Positions 31,912-44,664 of a stretch of DNA of 64,000 nucleotides are shown one piece after another. The stretch covers positions 22,151 through 86,150 of the forward strand of contig NZ_WQLB01000019.1 of NCBI RefSeq assembly GCF_009755355.1. The letters are read 5' to 3'. Source of the DNA: Deinococcus arboris (GTDB taxonomy: Bacteria > Deinococcota > Deinococci > Deinococcales > Deinococcaceae). The notes under the pieces were generated by a model that had not been told where the DNA came from, made no database searches, and saw only the letters and a list, made by a program, of their open reading frames with translations. The translations under genes and the position numbers were made by a program. The number at the start of each line of letters is the position of its first letter. The first letter of the stretch is position 1.

Positions 31912-32268
31912 GCTTGTCTCCCTGCCAGAACAGGCCAGCCCGCGCAGGGCGGGCGGCAACGTGAACCGTGAATGCAGGGGTTACAGACGCAAGGGCAGGG
32001 CAGTCCTTTGAGTGGGCGGTGGGCCAAGCCTCTGCCACCAGTTTCCAGGGGAACAGGTCAGAGTGCTGCACCCAGGATACCGGTCGGCCGGGCGGGGCCG
32101 AATGCGCCAGTCTGCCTAGCGGCAAGTGTGGTGAGACGGATTCTGTCTGCTGTGCTAATAAGCCGGAACAGCACTGGATGGCCAACTGTAAGTCCGGGAG
32201 CCGTTTCACTGCCTCTCTATGGCCGGAGTGAATCGTTTACGCAGCACTGTTCACTCGGAGTTCCTCTT

Positions 32269-32409
32269 GTACAGCTTCCGAATGAATTGAGCACAAGGCC
32301 AGATGGAATCCGAGCAGACTTGAGAAGCGGCGCAGGAGAGCGGGAAGGAAAAGGTACGGATTTCGCGGTATAGAGGCGCAGACAGTGCCTTAAATAAGCG
32401 CAGTCCCTC
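32269..32409 (+). repeat. Dispersed TIR repeat, copy E (subfamily 2)
   Basis: About 140 bp from ACAGCTTCCG-like to GCGCAGTCCCT. The ends are eroded, but GAATTGAGCA, ATCCGAGCAGACTTGAGAAG and GAGGCGCAGACAGTGCC are shared with copies C and D. The ATCGTTT-containing stretch just before it (32222-32268) may be a fragment of another copy. Confidence 0.65.
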
Positions 32410-33222
32410 TTACTCGCGCCGCCTGAGGAGCAGGGCCAGCAGAAAGACCGCCGTGTTCACCAATACGATGGTGGCGCCCGGCGCCGTATCAAGGCTGTAG
32501 CTCAGGTACAGGCCGGTGATGCCGCCCAGGGTGCCCAGCAGCGCCGCCAGGGCAATCATGGTCTTGAAACTGCGCGAGAGCAGCCGCGCGGTGGCGCTGG
32601 ACGTGATCAGCAGGCTGACACTCAGGGTGGTGCCCACCAGCTGCACTGTCAGGACCACCACCAGACCAATCACAATCAGCAGCAGGCTGTCCAGGCGGCG
32701 CACCGGCAGGCCCACCGCGCGCGCCTCGGTAGGGTCGAACGAGGCCAGCAGCAACTCCTTTTGCAGCGCCAGCAGCAGCCCACCCACCACCACCGTTACC
32801 GCCAGCGCACCCCACAGGTCGGCAGGGGTGACGCCCAGGGGATTGCCAATCAGAAAGTTACTGAGGTCGGTGGTAAACGTGGGCGCGCGTGACAGCAGCA
32901 CGATGCCCAGCGCAAACATGCCGACAAAGACGATCCCGATGGCGCTGTCCTGCTTCAGGCGGCTGCGCTGGCTGACGGCCCCGATGCCCAGCGCGGTCAG
33001 GACCGCTGCCGCCAGCGCGCCCAGCAGCAGGTTGCCTTTCAGCAGAAAGGCCGCCACGATGCCGGGCAACACCGCGTGGCTCATGGCGTCCCCGATGTAA
33101 CTCAGGCCGCGCAGCACCACCCAGGCGCCCACCAGCGCACACAGCACGCTGACCAGCGCGACCGCCAGCAGCGCGCGCACGAAAAAGCCGAATTGAAGAG
33201 GGTCGGTGAGCCAGTCCATCAA
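32410..33222 (-). CDS. Metal ABC transporter permease (ZnuB/MntB family)
   Basis: 270 residues, about eight transmembrane helices. [21 protein letters not shown] is the diagnostic motif of family-3 ABC permeases for zinc, manganese or iron. [17 protein letters not shown] and [13 protein letters not shown] are also typical. It is the last gene of the rpmB-znuA-znuC-znuB set on the minus strand. The start is TTG 33222 or the adjacent ATG 33219; no good Shine-Dalgarno or close -10 is visible. Metal specificity cannot be read from this subunit. Confidence 0.92.
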   Translation of the reverse strand: MMDWLTDPLQFGFFVRALLAVALVSVLCALVGAWVVLRGLSYIGDAMSHAVLPGIVAAFLLKGNLLLGALAAAVLTALGIGAVSQRSRLKQDSAIGIVFVGMFALGIVLLSRAPTFTTDLSNFLIGNPLGVTPADLWGALAVTVVVGGLLLALQKELLLASFDPTEARAVGLPVRRLDSLLLIVIGLVVVLTVQLVGTTLSVSLLITSSATARLLSRSFKTMIALAALLGTLGGITGLYLSYSLDTAPGATIVLVNTAVFLLALLLRRRE

Positions 33223-33345
33223 GAGGAAGTGGAGAATGGGGAATGGGGCGTGGGGAAAGGCAGGGGGGGCAGAGAAAGACGGGTGGTTACTCTCCGGGCG
33301 GCCGAGCGGTGTCCATCACCTCTCAACCTTCTTCTCTCAGCGGCC

Positions 33346-34062
33346 TTATGCATGGGTGTGGCCCAGGTGGCTGGTGCTGAAGGTGGCCTCGATGTTCTGG
33401 GGCGTGTAAACCTGCTCGGGGGTGCCGTCGGCAATGATGCGGCGGTTGACCAGCACGAGGTGGTCGCACCAGCGCCGCGCCTGTTCGAGGTCGTGGGTGA
33501 CCATCACCACCGCGCGCCCCTTGTCGGCCTGGGCGCGCAGCAGGGCCATCAGCTGCTCCTGGGTGGTCGCGTCCACGCCGGTGAGGGGTTCGTCCAGCAG
33601 CAGCAGGTGGCCCTGGCGGGCCAGCATCCGGGCCAGCAGCACCCGCTGGCGCTGCCCACCCGAGAGCGCGCCGATGTGGCGCCCGCGCAGGTCGTATACC
33701 CCCGTTTCCTTTAGCGCCGCTTCGACCAGTTGCCGGTCCTTGCGCCCCGGCCAGCGCAGCCAGCCCAGGCGGCCGGTGCGGCCCATCATGGCCACGTCCC
33801 AGACAGTCACCGGGAAAGCCCAGTCCAGGGTCTGCTGCTGCGGCACATACGAGATGCAGCCGCGCGCCGTGTGGCCGGGGTCAAAGCGCACCGCGCCGGT
33901 TGTGTCGGGCAGCAGGCCCACCAGGGTCTTCAGCAGCGTGCTTTTGCCGGCGCCGTTGGGGCCAATGACCGCGCTGAAGCTCCCGGCTTCAAAGCGCACG
34001 CTGGCGTTTTGCAGGGCCACCTGCGGCCCGTACGTGACAGTGAGATTCTCAACGCCCAGCAT
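33346..34062 (-). CDS. Metal ABC transporter ATPase (ZnuC/MntA family)
   Basis: 238 residues. Walker A is GPNGAGKST, the Q-loop is VPQQQTLDW, the signature is [16 protein letters not shown] and Walker B is [11 protein letters not shown]. The short, single-domain form is normal for ZnuC/MntA. TATGCT (34069-34074) lies six bases before ATG 34062, so it has its own possible leaderless promoter besides read-through from rpmB-znuA. The C-terminus ends LGHTHA. Confidence 0.92.
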   Translation of the reverse strand: MLGVENLTVTYGPQVALQNASVRFEAGSFSAVIGPNGAGKSTLLKTLVGLLPDTTGAVRFDPGHTARGCISYVPQQQTLDWAFPVTVWDVAMMGRTGRLGWLRWPGRKDRQLVEAALKETGVYDLRGRHIGALSGGQRQRVLLARMLARQGHLLLLDEPLTGVDATTQEQLMALLRAQADKGRAVVMVTHDLEQARRWCDHLVLVNRRIIADGTPEQVYTPQNIEATFSTSHLGHTHA

Positions 34063-34146
34063 CGGCAGAGCATACCCCTTCGGAAAAGAAATGCGGAAAA
34101 AGGCGTCCCCACGTCGGGCGGGAACACCGCTTAAAGATGGTGACGC

Positions 34147-35052
34147 TTAGCCACCCTTTAAGGCCCGCACCATCGTGTCTACGTTGGCGCGCAGGGCCTT
34201 CAGAAAGGTATCGCCAGAACTGCCTTTGGGCCCCAGCGCGTCGGTGTAGAGGGGCGGAGCCACCCGCGCGCCGGTTTCGCGGGCGAGCGTCTGCGCCAGG
34301 CGGGCATTCACGGTGTTCTCGGTAAAAATGACGTGCGCCCCGGTTTTTTTCATGGTCTGGGCCAGCGTGGCCAGTTCGCGGGCGCCAGGTTCGCGCTCGG
34401 TGCCCACGCCGGGAATCACGGCCCCCACGACCTTCAGGCCGTAGCGCTCGGCCAGGTAATGCAGGCTGTCGTGGTTGGTCACCAGGATGCGCCGGGCCAG
34501 AGGCACGCCGGCAAACTGCTGTCTGGCGTAGGCATCGGCGGCAGCCAGCGCCTTCAGGTAGGCGGCGGCGTTGTTGGCGTAGGTGGCCTTGCCCGCCGGG
34601 TCCAGGGCGCCCAGGGCCGCCTGGATATTTTTGATGTACCCTGCGGCCAGCCCAGCGTCCCACCAGGCATGGGGGTCCAGAGCGCCGTGGTCGTCCTCAT
34701 GGCTGTGCCCGGCTTCCGCCCCGTGTTCCGCCGGGTGCAGCTTGAGGCCAGCCGTCAGGACCTTGACCGGCACCTTCGGAGCGCTGGAGCGGAGCTTGAG
34801 CAGCCAGGGCTCCAGTCCGGCGCCGTTGGCAAACAGCACCCGGCTCTGGGCCAGGCCACGCACGACGGCCGTGCCCGGCTGGAAGGTATGGGTGTCGCCG
34901 CCAGCAGGGACCACGACATTGACACTGACGCGCTGGCCCCCCACGGCCCGCACGAAATCACCCAGGATGGTGGTCGTGGCGCTGACCTGCAGAGGAGCGG
35001 CGTAGGCGGGGCCCCCCAGCAGGGCCCCCAATGCCAGCGCAGTCCGCTTCAT
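34147..35052 (-). CDS. Metal ABC transporter substrate-binding protein (ZnuA-like)
   Basis: 301 residues with a signal peptide (about 1-18). Metal ligands of the family are visible: [10 protein letters not shown] (His55), the DPHAWWD region, and later [14 protein letters not shown] and [18 protein letters not shown] His/Asp/Glu-rich loop at about 106-128 ([17 protein letters not shown]) is typical of zinc-specific ZnuA rather than manganese proteins, though Deinococcus orthologues are sometimes annotated as manganese. ATG 35052 overlaps the rpmB stop by the ATGA arrangement, so the two are translationally coupled. Confidence 0.9.
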   Translation of the reverse strand: MKRTALALGALLGGPAYAAPLQVSATTTILGDFVRAVGGQRVSVNVVVPAGGDTHTFQPGTAVVRGLAQSRVLFANGAGLEPWLLKLRSSAPKVPVKVLTAGLKLHPAEHGAEAGHSHEDDHGALDPHAWWDAGLAAGYIKNIQAALGALDPAGKATYANNAAAYLKALAAADAYARQQFAGVPLARRILVTNHDSLHYLAERYGLKVVGAVIPGVGTEREPGARELATLAQTMKKTGAHVIFTENTVNARLAQTLARETGARVAPPLYTDALGPKGSSGDTFLKALRANVDTMVRALKGG

Positions 35053-35294
35053 GCGAGTTCGATGCCCTTGAAGGGGCCACGGCTCAGGGTGCGCAGGGCG
35101 TTGGCGCTGAGCCAGACGGTCTTGACCACGCCGTTTTCGCGGATAGCTTTTTTGTGCAGGTTGGCCCTCTGGGTGCGCTTGGTGATGCCAGTGACCTTGC
35201 GGCCTACCCCGCCCTTGGCGCGGGCCTTGCCCCGGCGGGTGACGCTGTTGACCACCAGATTTTTCTTGCCTGTCAGGTAACATTCACGGCTCAT
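35049..35294 (-). CDS. rpmB: Ribosomal protein bL28, non-zinc form
   Basis: 81 residues: [20 protein letters not shown] and [20 protein letters not shown] are clear bL28 signatures. Only one Cys is present, so this is the cysteine-poor form without a zinc ribbon. Cysteine-free ribosomal paralogues in Zur-controlled operons with zinc importers are known in actinobacteria; the same logic fits here because znuA overlaps this gene's stop. The leader is about 140 bases long, and the promoter lies within a Fur-family-like box at 35437-35455. Confidence 0.95.
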   Translation of the reverse strand: MSRECYLTGKKNLVVNSVTRRGKARAKGGVGRKVTGITKRTQRANLHKKAIRENGVVKTVWLSANALRTLSRGPFKGIELA

Positions 35295-35436
35295 ACGGTT
35301 CTCCTTCTCGCACGCGGGCGGAGGTGCCCTGTGGGGTCACGCCCAGTGGACTGTGGGGGCTTCTAGCAGCCGGTGTGTGGTGCCTTCAACTGGGGCGATG
35401 CCCGGCACTCATCTCTCAGCGCCTCATCGCAACAGC

Positions 35437-35455
35437 GATAATGATATTCTATTCT
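35437..35455. promoter_or_regulatory. Fur-family-type box (candidate Zur/Mur/Fur operator)
   Basis: GATAATGATATTCTATTCT: the left half GATAATGAT is identical to the classic Fur-box half-site and the right half is degenerate. It is AT-rich in a GC-rich background and overlaps the -10 elements of both divergent transcripts. Which metal regulator binds is unknown; the downstream genes favour Zur or Mur. Confidence 0.6.
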
Positions 35456-35469
35456 CAGTAATATGGCAA
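35441..35469 (-). promoter_or_regulatory. Promoter of the rpmB-metal-transporter operon
   Basis: Reading the minus strand: TTGCCA (35464-35469), a 17-base spacer, TATCAT (35441-35446). The -35 overlaps the start codon of the divergent gene and the -10 is inside the Fur-type box. Confidence 0.7.
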
Positions 35470-35885
35470 GATTTCATGTCGTGCGTGGGTGCCCACTGAC
35501 CGCCCAGTTCTGGTTTCTGGGGGTGGACGCCCGGCAGGGGGACCTGAGCCTGCGGGGCTTTCGGAAGGCGCCGGCGGCGCAGGGCAGCAGTCTCTACACG
35601 CTGGACTGTCTGTCGCTGCACAGCGCGGGCCTGACGCTGCTCACCCCCTCTGGGCCGCTGCATTTTGGCCGCCGCACACAGACCTTCACGCTGGGCGACA
35701 CACCTGTGCCGCTGGCGCTGGGCCGCTGGCAGGTGCGCGCAGCCCTTCAGGCCCACGAGCAGTGGGTGCAAGGCCGTTACGGGCCGGGTTACCGGGCTTC
35801 GCTGGTAGAAACCCTGCGGCCACCGCGTCCGGTGCGCGCGGCGCTGCCGGCCTGGCGCGAGTGGCAGCGGCTGGGATCAGCCTGA
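35463..35885 (+). CDS. Small hypothetical protein, divergent from the metal-uptake operon
   Basis: 140 residues: MARFHVVRGCPLTAQFWFLG, then ARQGDLSLRGFRKAPAAQGS and a C-terminal Arg/Pro/Trp-rich part. No membrane segment and no family I recognise. The start at ATG 35463 is fixed by TATTCT at 35450-35455, seven bases upstream (leaderless). That -10 is part of the Fur-type box, so the gene is probably repressed by the same metal regulator as rpmB and the importer. A role in metal use is inferred from this alone. Confidence 0.7.
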   Translation: MARFHVVRGCPLTAQFWFLGVDARQGDLSLRGFRKAPAAQGSSLYTLDCLSLHSAGLTLLTPSGPLHFGRRTQTFTLGDTPVPLALGRWQVRAALQAHEQWVQGRYGPGYRASLVETLRPPRPVRAALPAWREWQRLGSA

Positions 35886-36059
35886 TCCCAGGGAACCTCT
35901 CTGGCTCCTCACTGCTGCCGGGCGAAGGAGGTGGACCTCACTCAGTCGCGGCGCCTCAGTGCAGGTTCATGGGCGTCCCGTAGGGCACGCCTTCTCTACA
36001 GGTGTACTCGGCCGGCTGGCCGTGACGGCCGCGCTTGTCTCAGACTGTGCCTGTTCGCT

Positions 36060-36952
<893 letters not shown>

Positions 36953-36956
<4 letters not shown>

Positions 36957-37459
36957 GCGCGCTCCGCCAGGCGCTGCAGGGCAAACAGCGCCGCCGTGAC
37001 GGTGGAGGCGCTGCCAGCCACCGAGCCGTCCCGCAGGCCGGCCAGCACCTGCGCGGGCGGCTGCCACACCACCTCCAGACCTTCCTCGTCCTCGTCGTGG
37101 GGCAGTTTGCTGGGGCGCAGGTTGGTGGCCTCAAAGACGTGCAGCGCTTCGTCGCAGAAGCCGGGGCTGCTGTAAAAGTGCGTCAGCAGGGTCATGTCGC
37201 CGTCCAGCCCGGCCTCTTCCTGAAGTTCCCGCCGGGCGGCTGCTTCGGGGGTTTCGCCGCCGTCTATCAGGCCGGCCGGCGCCTCTAGGGTGACCCGGCC
37301 CACCGCCCGGCGCTGCTGGCGCACCAGCAGCATCTCTCCGTGCTCGTTCAGGGCCAGCACCGCCACGGCGTCGTCGTGGCGCACCACCTCCCACTTGCCG
37401 TCCAGCACCTCCAGCCGCACGATATGGCCGTCGTAGATCACCCGCGTGTCGCTGCTCAT
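36953..37459 (-). CDS. NUDIX hydrolase (ADP-ribose pyrophosphatase-like)
   Basis: 168 residues. The NUDIX box GETPEAAARRELQEEAGL is intact. VRQQRRAVGRVTLEAPAG before it and FYSSPGFCDEALHVFEA after it match ADP-sugar pyrophosphatases that hydrolyse ADP-ribose. The start is ATG 37459; TACAGT nine bases upstream is a possible -10. It precedes ribF in a two-gene operon and is divergent from the dGTPase gene. Confidence 0.87.
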
Positions 37460-37516
37460 CTTGCGGCAACTGTAATGCACGGCCCGCCGGACCGGGCAGC
37501 GCCCTACACTGCGGGC

Positions 37517-38644
<1,128 letters not shown>

Positions 38645-38663
38645 AGAGGCGGGGGCGCAGGCG

Positions 38664-38692
38664 TTGACAGTCCCGGGCGGCCCTGGTACATT
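38664..38692 (+). promoter_or_regulatory. Promoter of tRNA-Ile
   Basis: TTGACA at 38664-38669, a 17-base spacer and TACATT at 38687-38692, about 40 bases before the tRNA. A near-consensus promoter. Confidence 0.8.
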
Positions 38693-38734
38693 TATGCCCG
38701 CCTGCCCGGTAAGGGTGAGCGAACAACAAGGTGC

Positions 38735-38811
<77 letters not shown>

Positions 38812-38815
38812 AAGA

Positions 38816-38840
38816 GCCCCGCCGCGCGCGGGGTTTTTCG
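38816..38840 (+). terminator. Terminator after tRNA-Ile
   Basis: CCCCGC pairs with GCGGGG around a GC-rich loop, followed by TTTTT. Confidence 0.85.
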
Positions 38841-38931
38841 TTGTCTCTCTTTCTCTGACGGTTTAATTCCTGAGCCCTGCCGGCTGGACGACACTTACCC
38901 TCCTGGAGCTTCTGCGCGTAGCATCCAGCGC

Positions 38932-39945
<1,014 letters not shown>

Positions 39946-40011
39946 GCGGGCATTCGGGCCAGGGAGAGGCGCCCGCAAGCCTCTACATGGAGCAGGTCGC
40001 TCGTCCGGCTA

Positions 40012-40375
40012 GATGAGAATCCAGGCTTGTGGGAGCGCCTCAACGCGGTGGCTACCGTCACGAACTGACAGAACGGTCCCGCGCCGCTGCCAGGGGCGCG
40101 AACCGGGTGCCTGCCCGAACAGCCTGGGCCAGTGTGGCTACACGGTCTGACTACCGCTCGACAGGCTCGTGGTATTCCATCTCGGGTTCGGGTCCACAGG
40201 CCTGCCGAAGGGAATGGACAGGCACCCGCTGCGGCGCCTCCCAGCGGCGCGGGGCCAGTTGCAGACCATCGGCCAGAGGCACATTGCCGCCGGGTTGCCG
40301 CAGCCAATCGTCCACCCACGCGCCGACCTCGTGCGGCTGAAGACGGGGCACCTCGAAGACTTCATGGGGCGGCAT
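40012..40375 (-). pseudogene. Decayed gene with a ParB/Srx-like DGSHR motif
   Basis: Reading the minus strand from ATG 40375: MPPHEVFEVPRLQPHEVGAW, then WLRQPGGNVPLADG and RVPVHSLRQACGPEPEMEYH, then a TAG near 40150. The frame continues with SDRVATLAQAVRAGTRFAPL and then needs a one-base shift to reach RDGSHRVEALPQAW. A DG-x-HR-x-x-A pattern is typical of ParB-like or sulfiredoxin-like folds. At least one stop and one frameshift make this a pseudogene. The rest of 39946-40457 holds nothing else that I can support. Confidence 0.55.
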
Positions 40376-40457
40376 GGCGGGGACCAGTGTGGCGTCCAGG
40401 GTCAGAAAAAATCCACCCCAGGCGTTGCCCCAGGATGGACCGCTGCATAGACTGGCT

Positions 40458-41308
<851 letters not shown>

Positions 41309-41312
<4 letters not shown>

Positions 41313-42352
41313 TGGGCCACCGCCTGACCGCGCAGGTCGTGGGTCAGGCCAAAGTTGGCGCGGTAGAGGGTCTGAATGGCGTCAAATTCCTCATCGGTCA
41401 GAGGCGCAGCGTCAAAGGTGGCGGCGTACTCGCGCAGGCCGTCCGAGGAGTAGATGTTGGGCAGCACGCTCGCCATCGCCGGAGAACGCAGCGCAAATTG
41501 CAGCGCCAACTGGCCGATGGTCCGGCCTTTGCCGTCAATCACGGCGTCCTGAAGCTGCTCAACCTTCTTCAGGCCGTCTTCCATCCAGGCTTTGCGGCGG
41601 GCGTTGGTGGTCATGCGCCAGTTGCGGTGGTCGCCGGGCTCAAACTCGGTCTCCAGGCTCATGTAGCCTTCCAGCAGACCCGAAGCGTGTGGCACGCGGG
41701 CCATCATGCCCACGCCGACTTCCTCGGCCACGGGCAGAATCTGTTCGCCCAGCAGCTGCTCCAGCAGGTTGTAAATAATCTGGGTGGGTGCGCGGCGATC
41801 CCGCACGCTGGCAATGCCTTCTTCAATCTGCCGCTCGTTCAGGGCCGGGCCCAGGGCCGTGCCGTAGGCCCGGATCAGCCCTTCGGCTTTGGCCTTGTCC
41901 AGCTCGGCCCATAGGTCGTCTGCGAGCGCCGTTCCGGGTGCAATGGCGTCCATACGGGGGTTGTGCAGCTGGTAGTAGTCAATCCGGTCAGTGCCCAGGC
42001 GCTTGAGGCTGCCTTCCAGGGCGCGGCGCAGATGCTGGGGGGACCAGTCGTGCGGGCGCTCCTGCTGGCCGGCGCGTTCGGGGTGGTTGTAGATGTCGTA
42101 GCCGAACTTTGTGCCAATGACGATCTGGTCGCGCACATCGGCCAGGGCTTCGCGCTGCAACTCTTCGGCGCGGCCCGAAGCGTAGGTGTCAGCGTTGTCA
42201 AAGAAGGTCACGCCCAGGTCAAACGCTTCTCGCAGCAGCGCCTTGCCCATGCCCTCGTCCTTGACGCCCCACCAGGTCGTGCCCACGGTCCACACCCCGA
42301 ACCCCACCGCACTGACGGTCAGGTCGGTGCCCAGCAACTTGCGGTATTCCAT
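41309..42352 (-). CDS. Aldo/keto reductase
   Basis: 347 residues. [28 protein letters not shown] and [11 protein letters not shown] give the Asp/Tyr/Lys active-site set, and DYYQLHNPR supplies the His. NADPH-dependent reduction of aldehydes or ketones is expected; substrate unknown. GATAGT six bases before ATG 42352 is a weak -10. It is translationally coupled to the hemQ-like gene downstream, which is unusual and may only reflect shared expression. Confidence 0.9.
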
Positions 42353-42402
42353 GCGCGCACTATCTCACTGCCCGGCGGGGATGGTTGCCCCCGAACGACC
42401 GG

Positions 42403-42987
42403 TCAGGCAGGGGTAGGGACAGGGAAGAGGAGGTGGGTGGTCGGCAGGGCAACAGTGAGGAGGGGGCGACCTGTTTCGAGGGCCGGATGCAGGGCTGCCC
42501 CTTGAATCACGCTGAGCCGGGCAGGTCGCACGCGCCCGGTCATGTTCACCTGGGTCAGCCACCAGCCGGCCTGACCGTCCAGGCGCGGCTGGGCGAGTGT
42601 GCGCCGGGGGGCCGGAACGAGGCCAGTGGAGACCGGCAGCGCCGGCCCGAACTGCTGAAAGGCCAGGTGGGTCAGCAGCTGTCCGTCCTCCCAGACCCGC
42701 ACCTGGCCCCTTTCCGGCGTGCCCTGCCACTCGAAACGCGCCAGCGTCTTGGGAATGCCCCAGTTGGCCCGGCCCCACGTCACGCTCTGCGGCGTACTAA
42801 CGGCAATGCGCGTCACCTGCGGGCGCGGTCCGGCGGGGCTGGGGGCGCCCAGCGTCACCCACATCACCTCGTCGTAAGGGCCCACCGGCGAGGCCGCGTA
42901 GCGCAGCAGCAGGAGGGCGCCGGGGTCCGGGCGGCCATAGACGGCCACCAGGGCCTGACCACGCAGCCGCCAGGGTGGGGGAGACAT
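42403..42987 (-). CDS. Acetoacetate-decarboxylase-like fold protein
   Basis: 194 residues: MSPPPWRLRGQALVAVYGRP, then GPYDEVMWVTLGAPSPAGPR, PQSVTWGRANWGIPKTLARF and GWWLTQVNMTGRVRPARL. The order YDE…V…GRxNWGIPK matches the beta-barrel of acetoacetate-decarboxylase-like proteins, but I do not see the catalytic lysine pair with certainty. TACGGT (42995-43000) lies seven bases before ATG 42987. The divergent VOC gene has its -10 immediately adjacent. Confidence 0.7.
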   Translation of the reverse strand: MSPPPWRLRGQALVAVYGRPDPGALLLLRYAASPVGPYDEVMWVTLGAPSPAGPRPQVTRIAVSTPQSVTWGRANWGIPKTLARFEWQGTPERGQVRVWEDGQLLTHLAFQQFGPALPVSTGLVPAPRRTLAQPRLDGQAGWWLTQVNMTGRVRPARLSVIQGAALHPALETGRPLLTVALPTTHLLFPVPTPA

Positions 42988-43012
42988 GCGCCCCACCGTA
43001 TAGCCTGGGGCG

Positions 43013-43378
43013 ATGCTCAAGCACGTTTCGTTTCTGACCCGCGACCTGGCGGCCACACTGGCGTTTTACGTTCGTCTGGGCGGCACCGTAGAGAAGCAAC
43101 TGACCACGCCTGAAGGCTACGGCCGCGCGGTGGTCTGTCTGGGTGAAGGCCGCTTGCAATTCTTCGAGGTGACAGGAGAGGGGCCAGCGCCACATCCTCA
43201 CTGGGCTGAACATATTGCCCTGCACGTCGTTGGCCTTAGCGATCTGCTGCCTATGCTGCGGGCGCAGGGCGTCACCGTCACCCGCGACCTGCAGCCCAGC
43301 CCCAGTGGCCGCGACATGGCCTTCGTGCTGGACCCTGACGGGCGGCAGGTGGAACTGCTGGAAGCGTCCGGGGGGTAA
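43013..43378 (+). CDS. VOC-family glyoxalase/dioxygenase-like protein
   Basis: 121 residues, one VOC module pair: KHVSFLTRDLAATLAFYVRL, then LGEGRLQFFEVTGEG and EHIALHVVGLSDLLPMLRAQ, then DMAFVLDPDGRQVELLEA. Metal ligands His and Glu are in the usual places. The reaction is unknown. TAGCCT (43001-43006) is six bases before ATG 43013, so the mRNA is leaderless. Confidence 0.85.
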   Translation: MLKHVSFLTRDLAATLAFYVRLGGTVEKQLTTPEGYGRAVVCLGEGRLQFFEVTGEGPAPHPHWAEHIALHVVGLSDLLPMLRAQGVTVTRDLQPSPSGRDMAFVLDPDGRQVELLEASGG

Positions 43379-43559
43379 AAGGGCTGGGCTGACAGCGGTC
43401 TCCAGGACAAGTGAAGCTCTTGGCCCCCCGCTATTTTGGAGTGACTGCCGAAGAGAACGGCCTTCGTGGTATTGGGGCGTCCCCTGATCTCCAGGGGAAA
43501 ACGGGACGCCGCCGTCAGATCTTCCTCTCCTTTGCCCCTTCACCCCTTACCATCACCCT

Positions 43560-44132
43560 ATGACCCCAACCCTTGTGATCGTGCCTGGCCTGGGCGACAG
43601 CGGGCCAGAGCACTGGCAGACCCTGTGGCAGCACAAGTTCGGCGCGGCGCGCGTGCGGCAGGACGACCCGGATCAGCCCACCCCGGCCACGTGGTCGGCC
43701 CGCTTGCAGGAGGTCATTGACGCCACGCCCGGCGACCTCGTACTGGTGGGACACTCGTGCGGGGTGCTGAATATCGTGCACTGGGCGGCGCTGACGGGCG
43801 GTCACGAACGGGTCAAGGGGGCGCTTTTGGTCGGCCCCACCGACGCCGACTTCACGCCCACCTATGAGGCCTATCCGGGGGTGGCCGGGATGGCCCCCGT
43901 GCCCATGACTGCGCTGCCGTTTCCAGCGCTGGTGATTGCCAGCGAGAATGACCCTTACGCCAGCGCCGAGCGCGCCCAGGCGTTTGCAGAGGCCTGGGGC
44001 GCCGAATACGTCTCGGCGGGCGAGGCGGGGCATATCAATGTCGCCAGCGGCCACGGCGACTGGCCTGACGGCGAGGTGCTGCTCGGTGAGGCCCTGCACG
44101 CCTGGACTCCGCCGGACGTTGTGAGGCTCTAA
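43560..44132 (+). CDS. RBBP9/YdeN-family alpha/beta-hydrolase
   Basis: 190 residues. LVIVPGLGDSGPEHWQTLWQ is the family start, the nucleophile elbow is VGHSCGVLN, ENDPYASAERA holds the acidic residue and the catalytic His is in GEAGHINVASGHGDWPDGE. Small serine hydrolases of this type have unknown natural substrates. TACCAT (43548-43553) lies six bases before ATG 43560 (leaderless). It converges on trxA, with a shared hairpin between them. Confidence 0.88.
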   Translation: MTPTLVIVPGLGDSGPEHWQTLWQHKFGAARVRQDDPDQPTPATWSARLQEVIDATPGDLVLVGHSCGVLNIVHWAALTGGHERVKGALLVGPTDADFTPTYEAYPGVAGMAPVPMTALPFPALVIASENDPYASAERAQAFAEAWGAEYVSAGEAGHINVASGHGDWPDGEVLLGEALHAWTPPDVVRL

Positions 44133-44143
44133 GACCAGCAAAA

Positions 44144-44167
44144 GGGCCGCCAGAGCTGTGGCGGCCC
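44144..44167. terminator. Hairpin between convergent hydrolase and trxA genes
   Basis: GGGCCGCCA and TGGCGGCCC form a perfect 9-bp stem with a 6-base loop. Reading the minus strand it is followed by TTTTGCTGG, a good trxA terminator; the plus-strand side has a weak T run. Confidence 0.8.
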
Positions 44168-44184
44168 GATTCTTCGAGGTGACT

Positions 44185-44517
44185 TCAGACGCTGGCGGTT
44201 GCGGCGCTGTGCTTGTCCAGCAGGGCCTCAAAGGCGCGCTTGGGCTGGGCGCCCACGACCCCTTCGACGGGCTGGCCGTCCTTGAACAGAATCAGGGTGG
44301 GAATGCTCATGACACGGTACTGGCCCTGGGTCACGGGGTTTTCATCCACGTTGAGTTTGCCGATCTTCACGCGGCCTTCGTACTGGCTGGCCAGTTCCTC
44401 AATCACCGGCGCGATAATTCGGCAGGGGCCGCACCAGGGTGCCCAGAAGTCCACCAGGGTCAAGCCCTGGCCGATTTCGTCGTTAAAGGTGCTGTCGGTC
44501 AGTTCGACTGGCTTCAT
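44185..44517 (-). CDS. trxA: Thioredoxin
   Basis: 110 residues. The active site WCGPC is at 28-32 and the cis-proline region reads VMSIPTLILFKDGQ. A general cytoplasmic disulfide reductase. TATCAT (44524-44529) lies six bases before ATG 44517, so the mRNA is probably leaderless. Confidence 0.95.
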   Translation of the reverse strand: MKPVELTDSTFNDEIGQGLTLVDFWAPWCGPCRIIAPVIEELASQYEGRVKIGKLNVDENPVTQGQYRVMSIPTLILFKDGQPVEGVVGAQPKRAFEALLDKHSAATASV

Positions 44518-44664
44518 GGCCCGATGATACGCCCGCCGGGGCCGCTGTGGGATAGGGCGTGCATGGAGAAAAGGCTCACCACTTGTTTAATCGTAGTGAC
44601 CTGGGGTGCAATGTCTGGGAATGCGGAGCGGTCTGCGAAGAGGTGAGCGCGCTAGCCTGGGAGC

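Noticed and set aside
31859..32209. A 116-codon minus-strand frame as a leader ORF of the ABC-F gene
   Set aside because: No good promoter or ribosome site, and the composition is not protein-like. It overlaps the ABC-F start in another frame.
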